DNA of 64,000 nucleotides. It comes from Sporothrix humicola (taxonomy: Eukaryota; Ascomycota; Sordariomycetes; Ophiostomatales; Ophiostomataceae). Every line of letters starts with the position of its first letter. Position 1 is the stretch's first letter. Under the pieces are notes generated by a model. That model did not search any database. It had not been told where the DNA came from and saw only the letters and a program-made list of their open reading frames with translations. Both the position numbers and the translations under genes were made by a program. The DNA lies in NCBI GenBank assembly GCA_021396245.1, contig WNYE01000068.1, positions 62,001-126,000 of the forward strand, in the 5' to 3' direction. This document shows, one piece after another, positions 23,732 to 34,966 of this stretch.

Positions 23732-25097
23732 TTATTGCTGGTTGCACGAGTCGTCGGGTACGGACAAGGCCTCCTGCGCACTTGGCATGTCACCCACCAG
23801 GTCCGGTGGCGGAGAGCCTGCTGCCTGCATCTTCTGCATGCGGTCGACAATGTACTCGCGATCCTCGGGGTTCGTGTCCGTGTACGACGGCTGCTCAAAG
23901 CGGTCCACAATCTCCTTGACAATCACCTGCTGCTCCTCGTACCGCTTCAGGTCCTCGGCGTTGGTCGTGGCGCGGTTGGCCTCCATCCATGCAGGGAACT
24001 TGTCGTTGAGCTCTTTCATAGGCTCGTACAGAATCTCCTTGTTGGTCAGCTCCTCCATCATGCCGACCAGCATCTTAGTCAGGTCCTCCTCGCCGCCAGG
24101 GCCGCCGAGACCGCCGGACTGCATCTGCTTCATGAACTCGGACAGCATGTCGTCCGTGCTTTCAGAATCGGCTGCAGCTGCTGCAGTGGCCTGGTCGCCA
24201 GATGCCTGCATGCGCTCCATTGTGCGGCGAATGGTCTCCTGAAACGAAGCGTCGGCGGCAGAAGTAGAGGCGGAGGAAGACCCTGCAGCGGCGGTGGCAG
24301 CCGGTTTTGATGGGCCAGCCTTGGAGGCGGTCGATTTCGGTTGGGAGTTAACGTGCTCAGCAGCAGCCGCACCTGTTGCCGCAGCCGCTGCGGCTGCCAG
24401 GTCGATCTTTTCGCCTGAAGCATCGGTCGGCTGTGGGATGCCAAACTGCTTGAACAGGTCCTCAAACTGTGCCTGGACATCGGGCTAGAAGCAGAGGATT
24501 GTTAGTTTTCTAACTGTATGGTTCATGATTTGGTGATCGCAACGTACTGATTTCTCAATCTCGCCAATCAGGTCGGCCATGCCGGCCTGCAGCTGCTTTG
24601 CAAACTCGTCGTCGTTCAGCAGCTCTTCTAGGTTCTCGTCCTCAAGGCCGGGAGGGAGTGTCGGTGCAGGAACGGACGGGGGGTTGGGTGCGGGTGCGGG
24701 TGCGGCAGGTGCCTTGGTCTCGATCTTGGCCGCAGAGAAGTCGTCGAGGAGGTCTGTAATGTCAGCTCTCTGGTCAAGCATAAACCGCTCGCATATATGC
24801 TCACTCACCATCAAGATCGTCGAGGTCGTCCTCGTCTGGGTCGGGCACATCTTCCATCTCGGCATCAACAGAAGTTGCAGGAGCTTCAACAGCAGTTGCA
24901 GCTGGTGCTGCCGTCTCTTCTGCCTTTGCCGCTGCAGGCTCCTCGGCCTTCACCTCCTCTGTTCTTGGCTCTTCCGCCTTGACTTCCTCTGTCTTTGCAA
25001 CCTCCGGCTGGGCCTCTGGCTTGGTCTCCGCCTTCACCTCTTCCTTAGTAGTTGCAGGTGCCGCTGCGGCAACCTCCTCTTTCTTCGTTTCCTCCAT
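23732..25097 (-). CDS. pex19: Peroxisomal membrane protein chaperone/import receptor Pex19
   Basis: Three exons on the minus strand (25097-24809, 24753-24548, 24484-23732), 415 residues. Pex19 binds newly made peroxisomal membrane proteins in the cytosol and docks on Pex3. Visible: acidic DDLDDLDDLLDDF Pex3-binding region across the first intron, GLEDENLEELLNDDEFAKQLQ, FEDLFKQFG, and the C-terminal cargo-binding domain (MVGMMEELTNKEILYEPMKELNDKFPAW, MQAAGSPPPDL). It ends in CNQQ, a CaaX farnesylation box at 412-415. The N terminus is longer than usual, with about 80 residues of Glu/Ala/Lys/Pro near-repeats (KTEEVKAEEP, RTEEVKAEEP). Introns of 55 and 63 bp. Very secure assignment. Confidence 0.95.
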
Positions 25098-26350
25098 GGT
25101 GATCTAGATTTCGAATATGGGAGTAGGAATAGTATCGATCGTAAAAGTGGCGAGCAAGAGCTGTTCGGTTGCTCACTTCGGCTCGATCGAGTCAGCCGTG
25201 AATGGCCGACGATGCTCCTTTTGCGAAATGCGCTTTCGGCAGAGAAGGTGTAAGTCGGCAGCGGTCGAGGAGCGGGAACTGCGATATGGTAGGACGACAG
25301 ACGAGAATACGTCTTTTAGGCAAGGTAAGGATACTCTGTGAAAATGCAAAAAAGACTGCGACGATATGTCTGTCGGTCAACTCTTGTTTATTTTAATTTT
25401 AATAGTGGCCAGGTCCCATCTCAGGTCTTTCCCTATTTTTTTGTTCCTCGGCCCTTTCACAAGCCACTGAGTCCTGTCTCTGCTGTATTCGGGAAGGAGC
25501 GCCCCCTACCACTCCACTCTCGCTGCTCCTCCCCCAGTGCACCATCTCCTGTTTTTGGATTTTACCCCGCTGTGGACTGTACGACTTTCAGCGCCCAGGC
25601 CAGGCGCCAACAGTGTTCTGTCCATCCACTGTCCAGATTTCGACCACCTAAATGACATAAGCATGATTAGTCATTTTCGTCGCATGGCTTTTTTGCTTTT
25701 CGCCTCTTGCCCCTGCGCTCTCTCTGCGTGTGTGCCGGGCTCGCCCCGCCTAGCGCAAGGCCCTGGCTTTAAGGAAGGAACGACCACCGTGCGGCGTGAA
25801 TCGCAAATCGCGAAAAGAGGCGTACAGACCGTCACCCCCAAATTCTTTATTTCTGATCATCAGTTTTTTTCTGTCTTTTTTTGACCTCACCGCATAGCGC
25901 CAGCAACGCAACATTGCACCCGTTTGCATTTTCCGGTATGCCAAACGCCCTTCTCCTCTGACGAGCTCCATCCCTCTTTACCTCACCAGCTGCCATCCCT
26001 CTCGCCATCGTCCTCTTTTTTACCCTTTTGCCCTGCACCTTGTCACGCGCCAACCTCAATAGGCAGTGACTCCTCTGCGCATCGAGCCCAAACTGTTGCT
26101 AACCTCTCTCTCGACCGACACAGCTATTTAGTTGCCTACTATAGTGCGGCATTCTTGCAAAGCGCCCCTCCAAATCCGGCAGTTTGCACCTCACGATCCG
26201 ATTGTTGATTTCTAATTTTCGACAAGAGACCTACCTCCCGACGACATACCACGGCTTGACGACGCCTGAAGACGCCTTCACGGTTCTTCTTGCCTCTGCC
26301 TGATACTTGTTACACGCACAGCGCCCGTCTTTCGACAGCCTTAGCCAGCC
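25098..26350. other. Divergent promoter region, pex19/ubc9
   Basis: No gene seen. From about 26170 the plus strand is C/A-rich leader for ubc9. T-rich blocks near 25430-25445 and 25860-25885. Confidence 0.5.
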
Positions 26351-26965
26351 ATGTCTCTTTGCCAGAATCGGCTCCAGGAGGAGCGGTACGTCAAGCCCCC
26401 AAGCCGTTCAGTCAACATTGGAGGCTTTCCCAGACAACACATACTGACGTACTCTCGACAGGAAACTGTGGCGCAAGGACCACCCCTTTGGCTTCTACGC
26501 AAAGCCAGTACGCAACGCACAGGGTGTTCTTGACCTCAAGGTCTGGGAGTGCGGTATTCCCGGCAAGGAGAAGACAATCTGGGAGGGCGGCATGTTCAAG
26601 CTCACAATGACGTTCCCTGATGGTGAGTTTATATTCTCACAACCACCAATGACCTCTTGTTGCCCCTGTTGCTAATCGCTCGTCCAGAATACCCGACCAA
26701 GCCACCAAAGTGCAAGTTCGTCCCGCCTCTGTTCCATCCCAACGTCTACCCGTCCGGCACCATCTGCCTGTCCATTCTCAACGAAGACGAGGCCTGGAAG
26801 CCTGCCATCACCATCAAGCAGATCGCCCTGGGCATCCAGGACCTGCTCGACGACCCGAACCCGGATTCCCCCGCCCAGGCCGATGCCTACAACCTCTACA
26901 AGAAGGACAAGGTCGAGTACGAGCGGCGAATCCGCCGTGTGGTGCAGGACCACCCGGCTCCTTGA
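26351..26965 (+). CDS. ubc9: SUMO-conjugating E2 enzyme Ubc9
   Basis: Three exons (26351-26385, 26462-26622, 26688-26965), 157 residues, the standard length. It accepts SUMO from the Aos1-Uba2 E1 and transfers it to lysines on mostly nuclear substrates. The UBC fold is complete: N-terminal helix ending RKLWRKDHPFGF, the HPN triad (FHPNVYPSGTICL) with catalytic Cys92, and the SUMO-E2-specific EDEAWKPAITIKQI. The first exon is only 35 nt; introns of 76 and 65 bp (GTACGT and GTGAGT donors). Confidence 0.96.
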
Positions 26966-29242
26966 GCTGGTGTTGTCTTGTGAAAATCTTTTGTCGTTTG
27001 TCGCCGTATTCCGTCCCATCTACCCTCCATCTGACTTCTGTTTGATTTTTTTCTGCTATATTCTTTGATATTTTTGTCAAAGCTCTTTCGTTGTTTGCGT
27101 GGAGTTGCACTGCATATGTATTTCTGTATTTCTGCTATATTTTTTGTCCTTTCCAGCCGCACAGCACCTGGGCACATGGCGATGTGGGAGTTCTTTGGGA
27201 CATATGGAGGATGGAATGGACCGACACGGAGGACATAAAAGCGTCTGTGGGGATGGACCAGACATATAATAGTGGAAGATGAGATAGATACCAAATACAT
27301 ATTTGACCAAAACAAGCGCTCCCACCTAGACATACTACGATTATGCTGACCCTTGAAATGTAGTCATGGTCCCAATCTAGCCAGCCTCTTTGCATTGATA
27401 GGCATTTTGCTAAATTGCCAACGTGATATAAGCGTTACCCCACGAGGGGTTTTTAAACGCTCTCATCTTGACGATCATGATGTTGTTTTCGATTCACCAG
27501 AATGAGGAGAAACTAAGAAATGCCTCTCACGTGGACCAGAATAAGCATTGTGTGTGCGTGAAAACACCCCTTTCACGTTGCACTTCCCCACGTTTTGACC
27601 ATGCCCCCTTGCCGCCTTATGCGATCCGACTCTCCCACCAGTTCAGCTCGTCCCGCGTGAAGGAATACAGATTTTTTATATGATCCAGTTTCCTGTGATT
27701 TCATGTCTATCGATGAGGTTTATCGATACGGACAGGGGTGGTTGCATCACCGTCTTATCCTCCTATGGGGTCAAGTGGCGGGTTTATTTATCTTGCTTTG
27801 GATTTGTGTATTCCAGCTCCGTCAATATGCGCGTGTGCCTTGCAATGCTGCGCTGGTGGTGGTCGTGCATAATCCAATGGTCCTGCAAAGCCTTATCTTG
27901 GTGTAAGTGGGCGTGTAAGTGGGAAAGGACGGTGAACGGCGACGAGTCACACTCTCGGTGTCTGTAAGTCAATACGAAACGACGTAGGTTTTGTTGCGCC
28001 TTTCATACGGCATCTGCGCCTTCCCCAGTGGCATTGACACTGCTTCTGTTCACGCGATGTACCAATGCATGCCCTCCTGCCGTTCCAGCTGCAAAATGCT
28101 ATCTCACGAGCTCACTTGGCATGTTGGAGCCCACCCGCGCCTTCTAGTTTTGTCGTCAACTCCAATGTTGTAAAACGTGAGTAATAAGAGGGAATTGCGC
28201 CTGAAGCGGGCCAATTAGCGTCTCAGCCGATACCGGCAGCAAATAGGAGCGCGACAGATTGAAATCCGTTCCCCGAGCCTCTATCAAACTTTTTTTGCCC
28301 CGATTTCTCCAATTGAGAACCACAGAACCGACAAAAGGAACAGTCATTGATTGACAGGTTCCAAGCAATCTAGCCCCCCTTCCAAGCAGAAGTGGAAGGC
28401 AAGAGCGATCCAGGGCAACTGTATGATTTAACAGTAGCTTGTGGAAGGACCGACGCGGCAGAAAACAAAAGAGGGAGGGGCAACCGAGCGCAAAAAAAAA
28501 AGGAGGGGCGGAGGCGCGACGCCGTCTAACACTCACATTCCCTCCGTATCGCGCAGCTGGAGAATAAAAAACAGAGTCAGAGTCAGAGGGGGAAAGAGTC
28601 CACAACGATAGGATAGCCGATATAATGGGAAAGAGCATGTGTGCGGCAGGCTACACTAGTCACAATAGTCGCAGTTTTTATCGACGGCTGGACTGAAGGG
28701 AAAGAGCAAACAACGAGGCAAGCGCATTCCCATCGTTAGTACCAGGTCCCAAAGAAAGAAAAAAGACGAAAAATAATAGTGCTGTAAAAAAAAGGGCCCT
28801 AGAAAACAGCGTTGCAGGCAATTTTTGCTCGTCTCGCATTTATGACACACACCTCTTTGCCTCTTTTCTTTTGCTCTGCTGGCTCGCTCTGCGTCTTCTT
28901 GTTTTCTCTTGTCCTCGACACATCACCAGAAAACCGCACGTTGCACACGCGACCTCCCATCCCAACCCTCGCCTCGTTTTTGTTCTTCGACGTGAGTGGC
29001 CGACAATCTGATCCCACGCACGCTTTATCTCTCATGTACGGCGCTCTCCCCTTTGTCCTTTGCTGTCTGGTTTCTTATCCGTCTGCTCTTGCCACTTTTC
29101 TCGGCTCTCCTTCGGCCAACTATATAGAAAGAGGAACCCGCCCCTGGCTAACAAAATATCTCGACAACACAGACTCCAGTCCTAGACCCTGAAACAACAC
29201 AGAGATCCTCTCGAGAAACAAAGCAAGAGAACTACCGCCAAA
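26966..29242. other. 2.3-kb spacer ubc9/asparagine synthetase
   Basis: No credible gene. It holds the ubc9 3' flank, a palindromic CACGTG near 27530, and two adjacent AGAGTCA half-matches to the general-control motif at 28573-28585. The asparagine-synthetase promoter lies at its right end. Short ORFs here lack coding character. Confidence 0.5.
29121..29126 (+). promoter_or_regulatory. TATA box of asparagine synthetase gene
   Basis: TATATA in the context AACTATATAGAAAG, 117 bases before the ATG, followed by an A/C-rich leader. Spacing fits a transcription start near 29160-29190. Confidence 0.5.
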
Positions 29243-31579
29243 ATGTGTGGCATCTTCGCTTGTCACCGGTACGTTGCGCATCGCCACTGTGTGCGGTTTT
29301 GGCTTCATTTTTGGCCATTTTGGGGGGCATAGGCGCAGTTGAGTCACACTTTGCGCGGGGTCGTTTTGGCAGCCACCATGGCCCTCAATATGCTCAACAA
29401 AGCCTCGATGACACTGCCATGCCTTTCGAAGAGACGGCATCTTCCAATTGAGCTTCCTCGAAAAGTTGCTGACCCGTTACAGTCACCCCGACGTCCAGAA
29501 ATTTAAGCCGACGGCCCTCCGGCTGTCCAAGGCGTACGTACCTTTCCTCCCGTCTTAACTGCCTTTTCTGTCTGTTTACTGACATCTATCTCTTAACAGC
29601 ATCCGTCACCGTGGCCCCGATTGGAGTATGTCCATGCTGCCCGAATTTGCGCCCCGAGACTGCGTTCCCTGGAGTGGAAGACACGAGATCATGTACTGAC
29701 GAATATTCAACAACAGGCGGCAGCGTTATCTCCAACCAGACGAGTATGACTCCCTTCCAATTTATGCTCCGTGATGCGGACCTCTGCTTTGATCAGTTGC
29801 TAACTCTTCCCAGTTCTGTGCCATGAGCGGCTCAGCATTGTCGGCGTCGGTAGGTCACATCCCCGGCGCATGCCATCTTTGGCCGCCGACAGCACATACT
29901 AACTACAGATTAGAGTCCGGCGCCCAGCCCCTCACCAACGCCGACGAGAGCATCATCCTTGCTGTTAACGGCGAGATCTACAACCACCGTCTTCTGCGCA
30001 AGAACCTGAAGACGCCCTACCACTTCAAGACCACCTCCGACTGCGAGGTCATCATCCCTCTGTACCTGGAGCATGGTATCGACGCTCCCAAGTACCTCGA
30101 CGGCATGTTCTCGTTCGTCCTGTACGACAAGAAGCTGGACCGCACAATAGCCGCACGCGACCCCATCGGCATCACCACCTTCTACCAGGGTTGGTCGTCC
30201 AAGGAGCCCGGCACCACGTACTTCGGCTCCGAGCTCAAGTGCCTGCACCCCGTCTGCGACAAGATCGAGTCCTTCCCTCCCGGCCACGTCTACGACAGCC
30301 AGACCGACGAGCGCACCCGCTACTTCCAGCCTACCTGGTGGGACCCCAAGCGCGTCCCCAGCACACCCCTGGATCTGACCCTGATCCGCGAGACCCTCGA
30401 GCGCTCCGTCCGGAAACGGCTCATGGCCGAGGTTCCCTACGGTGTCCTGCTGTCCGGTGGCCTCGACTCATCTCTGGTTGCCTCCATTGCCCAGCGTGAG
30501 TCGCTCCGTATGAGAGAGCTCGCTGCGGCCAACGGCAACACCGAGCCTGCCTCGTTTGGCGCCCCCTCTGCCGACAACCACGACAACATGGACCGCGGCG
30601 AGGGCCTTGTCGGCATTGACGACGAGAACAAGCTGTCCACGGTCACGTACCTGCCCCAGCTCAACTCCTTCTCCATTGGTCTGCCCGGCTCGCCCGACAA
30701 CAAGGCTGCCCTCGAGGTCGCCAAGTTCCTCGGCACCAAGCACCACGTCATGACCTTCACTATCGAGGACGGTCTTAACGCTCTGTCCGACGTCATCTAC
30801 CACCTCGAGACGTACGACGTCACCACCATCCGCGCCTCGACCCCCATGTACCTGCTTTCGCGCAAGATCAAGGCCATGGGCATCAAGATGGTCCTGTCCG
30901 GCGAGGGCAGTGACGAGATCTTCGGCGGCTACCTGTACTTCCACGCCGCCCCTAACCGCGAGGCCTTCCACGACGAGACGGTCCGCCGTGTCAAGAACCT
31001 GCACCTGGCGGACTGCCTGCGCGCCAACAAGTCGACGTCCGCCTGGGGTCTGGAGGCCCGTGTTCCCTTCCTGGACAAGCAGTTCCTCGAGGCCACCATG
31101 AACATTGAGCCCACCGAGAAGATGATCACCAAGGAGCGAATCGAGAAGTACATCCTGCGCAAGGCTTTCGACACCTCGGACGACCCGAGCGCCAAGCCGT
31201 ACCTGCCCGACAACATCCTCTGGCGCCAGAAGGAGCAGTTCTCGGACGGTGTCGGCTACGGGTGGATTGACGCCCTCAAGGACAACGCCGAGCTGCAAGT
31301 CACCGACGAGATGATGAAGAACCCCAAGCCCGAGTGGGGCGACGATATCCCGGACACCAAGGAGGCCTACTGGTACCGCCTCATGTTCGACGAGCACTTC
31401 CCCCAGTCTTGCGCCTCCACCGTTATGCGGTGGACCCCCACCTGGTCGAAGCAGACCGACCCCAGTGGCCGGTAAGTTATCCTCTTTTCTATCACCGTTA
31501 TATGTGTTTTGTTTGATCATCAACTAACAAGAACAGTGCCATCGCCACTCACAACGCCAAGTACGAGGGCACTGAATAA
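29243..31579 (+). CDS. asn2: Asparagine synthetase (glutamine-hydrolysing)
   Basis: Converts aspartate, glutamine and ATP to asparagine in the cytosol. Seven exons: 29243-29268, 29483-29533, 29600-29625, 29716-29742, 29814-29849, 29914-31471, 31537-31579; 588 residues, normal for the family. Cys2 after the initiator Met (MCGIFAC) is the glutaminase nucleophile, so the start is fixed. N-terminal amidotransferase motifs AIRHRGPDWSG, LSIVGV, NGEIYNH and CEVIIPLY; synthetase P-loop SGGLDSS at 236-242; SGEGSDEIFGGY; and EARVPFLDK. The glutaminase end is cut into five exons of 26-51 nt, and the last coding exon has 43 nt. All joints keep frame. A TGAGTCA motif lies in intron 1. Gene number (asn1 or asn2) is nominal. 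Confidence 0.95.
29340..29346. promoter_or_regulatory. TGAGTCA general-control (Gcn4/CPC1) motif in intron 1
   Basis: Perfect palindromic TGA(G/C)TCA within intron 1, 97 bases after the ATG. Asparagine synthetase is a known target of general amino-acid control in fungi; an intronic site is unusual and may be chance. Confidence 0.35.
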
Positions 31580-31973
31580 GTGCCTTCTTTATGAGTATCT
31601 CATTTCATGCTCGTCCCATTTGTTTGCATCATTTAAAAAATGTCGTTTATGCTTTGGATCTTGAATCATTTCGAGTAAGGAGTATTCTTATCTCGGTTGT
31701 CTTTTTTATTTCAAGAGGTAGACAGAAAGGTTGCGATAGATTTTGCCCAGATATAAAAAAAATGTCATTTTTTGGTTCTAGCTTAAAATATCAGCAAAAA
31801 ATAAGAGAAAACTAGATCAGTCCATCAAAAATCCAATGAAAATACTAGATATATGTATCAAACCACAGACTTTCGCCTCCGCCGTCTTGACACTTCCTGA
31901 CGCTGTCGCACGCCGTCTTGACCGCCGCCGATGAGGTGAACCGCTCAAGCGGCTTTTTTCCTGTTAGACACAG

Positions 31974-32041
31974 TCACGTGATGATATCCCGTTGTGCCGT
32001 GGCCAATTCGAGCCAATCACCGTAGCCCTGCCCCACGTGGG
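31974..32041. promoter_or_regulatory. E-box/CCAAT/CCAAT/E-box cluster
   Basis: TCACGTGA palindrome at 31974-31981, CCAAT at 32003-32007 and 32013-32017, and CCCACGTGGG palindrome at 32032-32041, all within 68 bases. CACGTG binds bHLH factors and CCAAT binds the HAP/CBC complex. It probably acts as a distal promoter for VDAC or for an unannotated transcript that begins just downstream. Confidence 0.5.
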
Positions 32042-32101
32042 TGCTTCTAGTGCTTCCAATCCGACAGTTTTTTTGTGAGTTAAAATAAAATTTCCCCTGT
32101 C

Positions 32102-32401
32102 ATGGCGGCTGCCATTGTTGGCTTTGGTCTTGTGGTCACACTCTGCATTTTCTTTACCGTTTTATTTTCTGTTCACGCCCGAACAACGAACTGCTGCAGC
32201 CAACCAACCAGGCGGCAGAGCGCCCTGGCAACAACGCCCGGTTTGAGCCGAGGACCCTGTAGCCCAGGTCCACTAAAAGTTCAACCAAAATTTCGAGAAG
32301 GCACGACGAAGAATGGCGGAAAGGCTCTCGAAAAGGCAGCAACGTCAAAATGTTCACGGACGGAAGGTGCAATGGAGGGGAAACTCAATCGAGGAAAGTG
32401 A
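32102..32401 (+). CDS. Possible small protein with signal-like N terminus
   Basis: 99 codons from an ATG with G at -3 and +4. The first 26 residues (MAAAIVGFGL, then VVTLCIFFTVLFSVHA) resemble a signal peptide or signal anchor; the rest is basic, Thr/Gln/Lys-rich, with a CC pair. It starts 60 bases after an E-box/CCAAT cluster. No family recognised, and the C-terminal part looks unstructured, so it may be a chance ORF within an upstream leader. Confidence 0.2.
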   Translation: MAAAIVGFGLVVTLCIFFTVLFSVHARTTNCCSQPTRRQSALATTPGLSRGPCSPGPLKVQPKFREGTTKNGGKALEKAATSKCSRTEGAMEGKLNRGK

Positions 32402-32866
32402 CAAGGTAACGGGCAATAACAACGGGAAATTAGGCCTCACAGGGCCTCAGGGTATCAGGGCATGAAATCTGCACGTAGTCACTGCAGACATGGCCTCCGT
32501 AACGCGGCATGTCGCAGCGGCCAAGGGCCAGCCACACACACGGACGCATAGCCGCACGTATGGGATGGTATACGTAGGGCCCCAACAAAGTTCTATCTCT
32601 CACCACCTTTTTCCTTTTTCCGGCATGGGTAGGTGGCAGGTGCAATGGGTTGGTGGGCATTTTTATTTATGCCATTTTATTTGCGTTTATTTTAATTCGT
32701 TTTAATGGGGTGCTCTTGCTCTTTATTGTCGCAAACCGCTCCCCCCTCCTCTCCTTCCCTTTTCTACTCTTTCCTACCCAGCAAGCGCAACTTCTGTTTT
32801 GTTTTCTTCTCTATTTTCTTTACCTACCTCAACCTTTAACAACATCTTCTCAAACCAACAGTCACG

Positions 32867-34966
32867 ATGTCGGTCCCCAACTTCTCTGACATTGCCAAGC
32901 CGGCCAACGACGTGAGTCCTCGTCCTCTGCCTCTCCGACCGCCTCCCTCTCTTTCGGAGCACAAAAAAAAGAGAGGGCAGAGTGAAGCGCCCAATTGCCG
33001 ACGAAAAAACCACCCAAACACCGCCTTTTTGGACTGGATTTGGGCGGGCTTTTTTGAAGAGCAACGAGCTTCATCCTGCAGACGACAATTGTTTATTTTG
33101 CGACAGATTGGCTGACATTTTTTTTTCTTCTGGTTTTTATAGCTGCTGAACAAGGACTTCTACCACCTGTCCGCCGGCACTCTCGAGGTCAAGAGCAACA
33201 CCCCCAACAACGTCGCCTTCAAGGTCAACGGCAAGAACAGCCACGAGAAGACCACCAACGGCACCGTAAGTTTTGCACAATAAACAACACGACAAAACAA
33301 ATAACCGCTCAAGCCCAACAAAACAACAATCCCATGACGCTACTGAGGACAAGACCCGGGGTGGGGCGAGGGGGAAAAGGGAGAGGGGGAGGGGTAAGGA
33401 TGGGCATTGAGCATGGGCCAGGGTGTGGTGACCACTTCTGACTCTGGGGGAAGCCTTTTCGCGAAAACATCGTCGGATGACGAGAGGCGGCGCATTGGGC
33501 ATACACCGCGTTTCGCGAAGTCAGGCGGCCTGAATGGCTACTTGGCTGGCGCCGGCTATGTCTTTGCCATAATGCCCCTCCATCGCCGGCAATGCAATAC
33601 GCACAAAGGACCTCTCCCTTTGCTCATCTCCGACTGCCGCCCCTGATCCTCATCCGACCGCGCCCGTCCCGTCCTAGGGTCTATTGTCTCAGTCCCCTAA
33701 AAATGCCAACGGGCTTGCATGACGCTAACCAGATCATCATTGTAGATCGAGGGCAAATACACGGACAAGTCTCTTGGTACGGCATCACCATCTCCCAGCA
33801 AAAACAAACATCACAAGTCAGCAAGACAACAACACCATAACCACAAGCAAGATTCCAACACCACCAATACACCAGTGGGCGGCGACCACCACGAACATGC
33901 GTCTCGTGGAGCGCCGAACCCTAATTCACCAGCATTTCACTCCACCCCCGGAAGCAAGCCGGATTCCGGCCGGACTCGGACAGCCAAGTCGCTGCCGTTG
34001 TTCCCCTCTCCCGGCACCTCTTCTTCTCCTTCTCCTTCTCACACCACTTCCTCCTCTTCTCTCTCTCCTTCTCCCAACTCCTCCTCTTCTACCTCTCCCT
34101 CCAAAACCTCTCCTTCTTCTTCTCCTGCTCCTCCCTCTTCTCACCGCCACCGCCATACCCACTCCTCCTCTTCTAGACCTCCCAAACCTACTCAATCTCT
34201 TAATGTTGTGTTGTCTCGCATCGGCGGCGGGTCCAAACGGGGCCTGCCGGCCGAAGCGGCTATTGTGCTCTCACCAAACGTTTCGGCATTGCTAATATTT
34301 TACCGTCGCGCAGGCCTGACCGTCACCCAGACCTGGAACACTGCCAACGCCCTTGAGTCCAAGCTCGAGCTTGCCGACTCTCTGGCCAAGGGCCTCAAGG
34401 CTGAGGGTGTTTTCTCCTTCCTGCCCGCCACCCAGGCTCGCGGTGCCAAGTTCAACCTGCACTTCAAGCAGAGCAGCTTCCACGGCCGTGCTTTCTTCGA
34501 CCTGCTGAAGGGCCCCACCGCCAACGTCGATGCTGTCATCGGCCATGACGGCTTCCTGGCTGGTGCCAGCGCTGGCTACGACGTCAACAAGGCCGCCGTG
34601 ACCAGCTACAGCGCCGCTGTCGGCTACCAGGCCCCCACCTACTCCGCTGCCGTCACTGCCAGCGACAACCTGAGCATCTTCGCTGCCAGCTACCACCACA
34701 AGGTCAACTCCCAGGTTGAGGCCGCCGCCAAGGCCACCTGGAACTCCAAGACCGGCAACGCCGTCGGCCTTGAGGTCGCCACCAAGTACCGCCTGGACCC
34801 CCTGTCGTTCGTCAAGGCCAAGATCAACGACCGCGGTGTCGCTGCTGTTGCCTACAACGTCCTGCTCCGCGAGGGCGTCACCTTCGGCATTGGCGCTTCG
34901 TTCGACACCCAGAAGCTCGACCAGGCCACCCACAAGGTCGGCACCAGCTTCACCTTCGAGGCTTAA
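32867..34966 (+). CDS. por1: Mitochondrial outer-membrane porin (VDAC)
   Basis: Voltage-dependent anion channel that passes metabolites across the mitochondrial outer membrane. Four exons (32867-32911, 33143-33265, 33746-33776, 34314-34966), 283 residues, the standard VDAC length. N-terminal helix MSVPNFSDIAKPANDLLNKDF, then alternating beta-strand sequence (TLEVKSNTPNNVAFKV, GLTVTQTWNTANAL, GAKFNLHFKQ, FTFEA at the end), consistent with the 19-strand barrel. Exon 3 has only 31 nt. Intron 3 is 537 bp, far longer than its neighbours, and is open in frame throughout (separate entry). Codon use is strongly biased to C-ending codons, as expected of an abundant protein. An AATAAA lies at 35081-35086. 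Confidence 0.95.
33777..34313 (+). other. Exitron-like, stop-free in-frame intron 3 of VDAC
   Basis: The intron is 537 nt (179 codons), and I read it codon by codon from exon 3: no in-frame stop occurs before exon 4, so retention would insert about 179 residues after Leu66 without shifting frame. The insert would be His/Gln/Lys-rich first, then Ser/Pro-rich, then a short hydrophobic segment. The donor GTACGG is weak and the acceptor is CGCAG after a T-rich run. Pyrimidine richness lowers stop frequency in several frames, so this could be incidental. Confidence 0.5.

Larger units (their letters stand above)
31580..32866. other. Spacer asparagine synthetase/VDAC
   Basis: AT-rich 3' flank to about 31900, then a compact E-box/CCAAT cluster and a 99-codon ORF (separate entries), then a T/C-rich stretch and the VDAC leader with ACAGTCACG before its ATG. 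Confidence 0.5.

Noticed and set aside
28812..29192. 126-codon ORF just upstream of asparagine synthetase
   Set aside because: It begins with TTG, has a low-complexity hydrophobic sequence and overlaps the TATA box and leader; no sign of coding.
33926..34195. Arg/Gly-rich minus-strand ORF inside VDAC intron 3
   Set aside because: Reverse complement of the CTC/TCT-rich tract; composition artefact.
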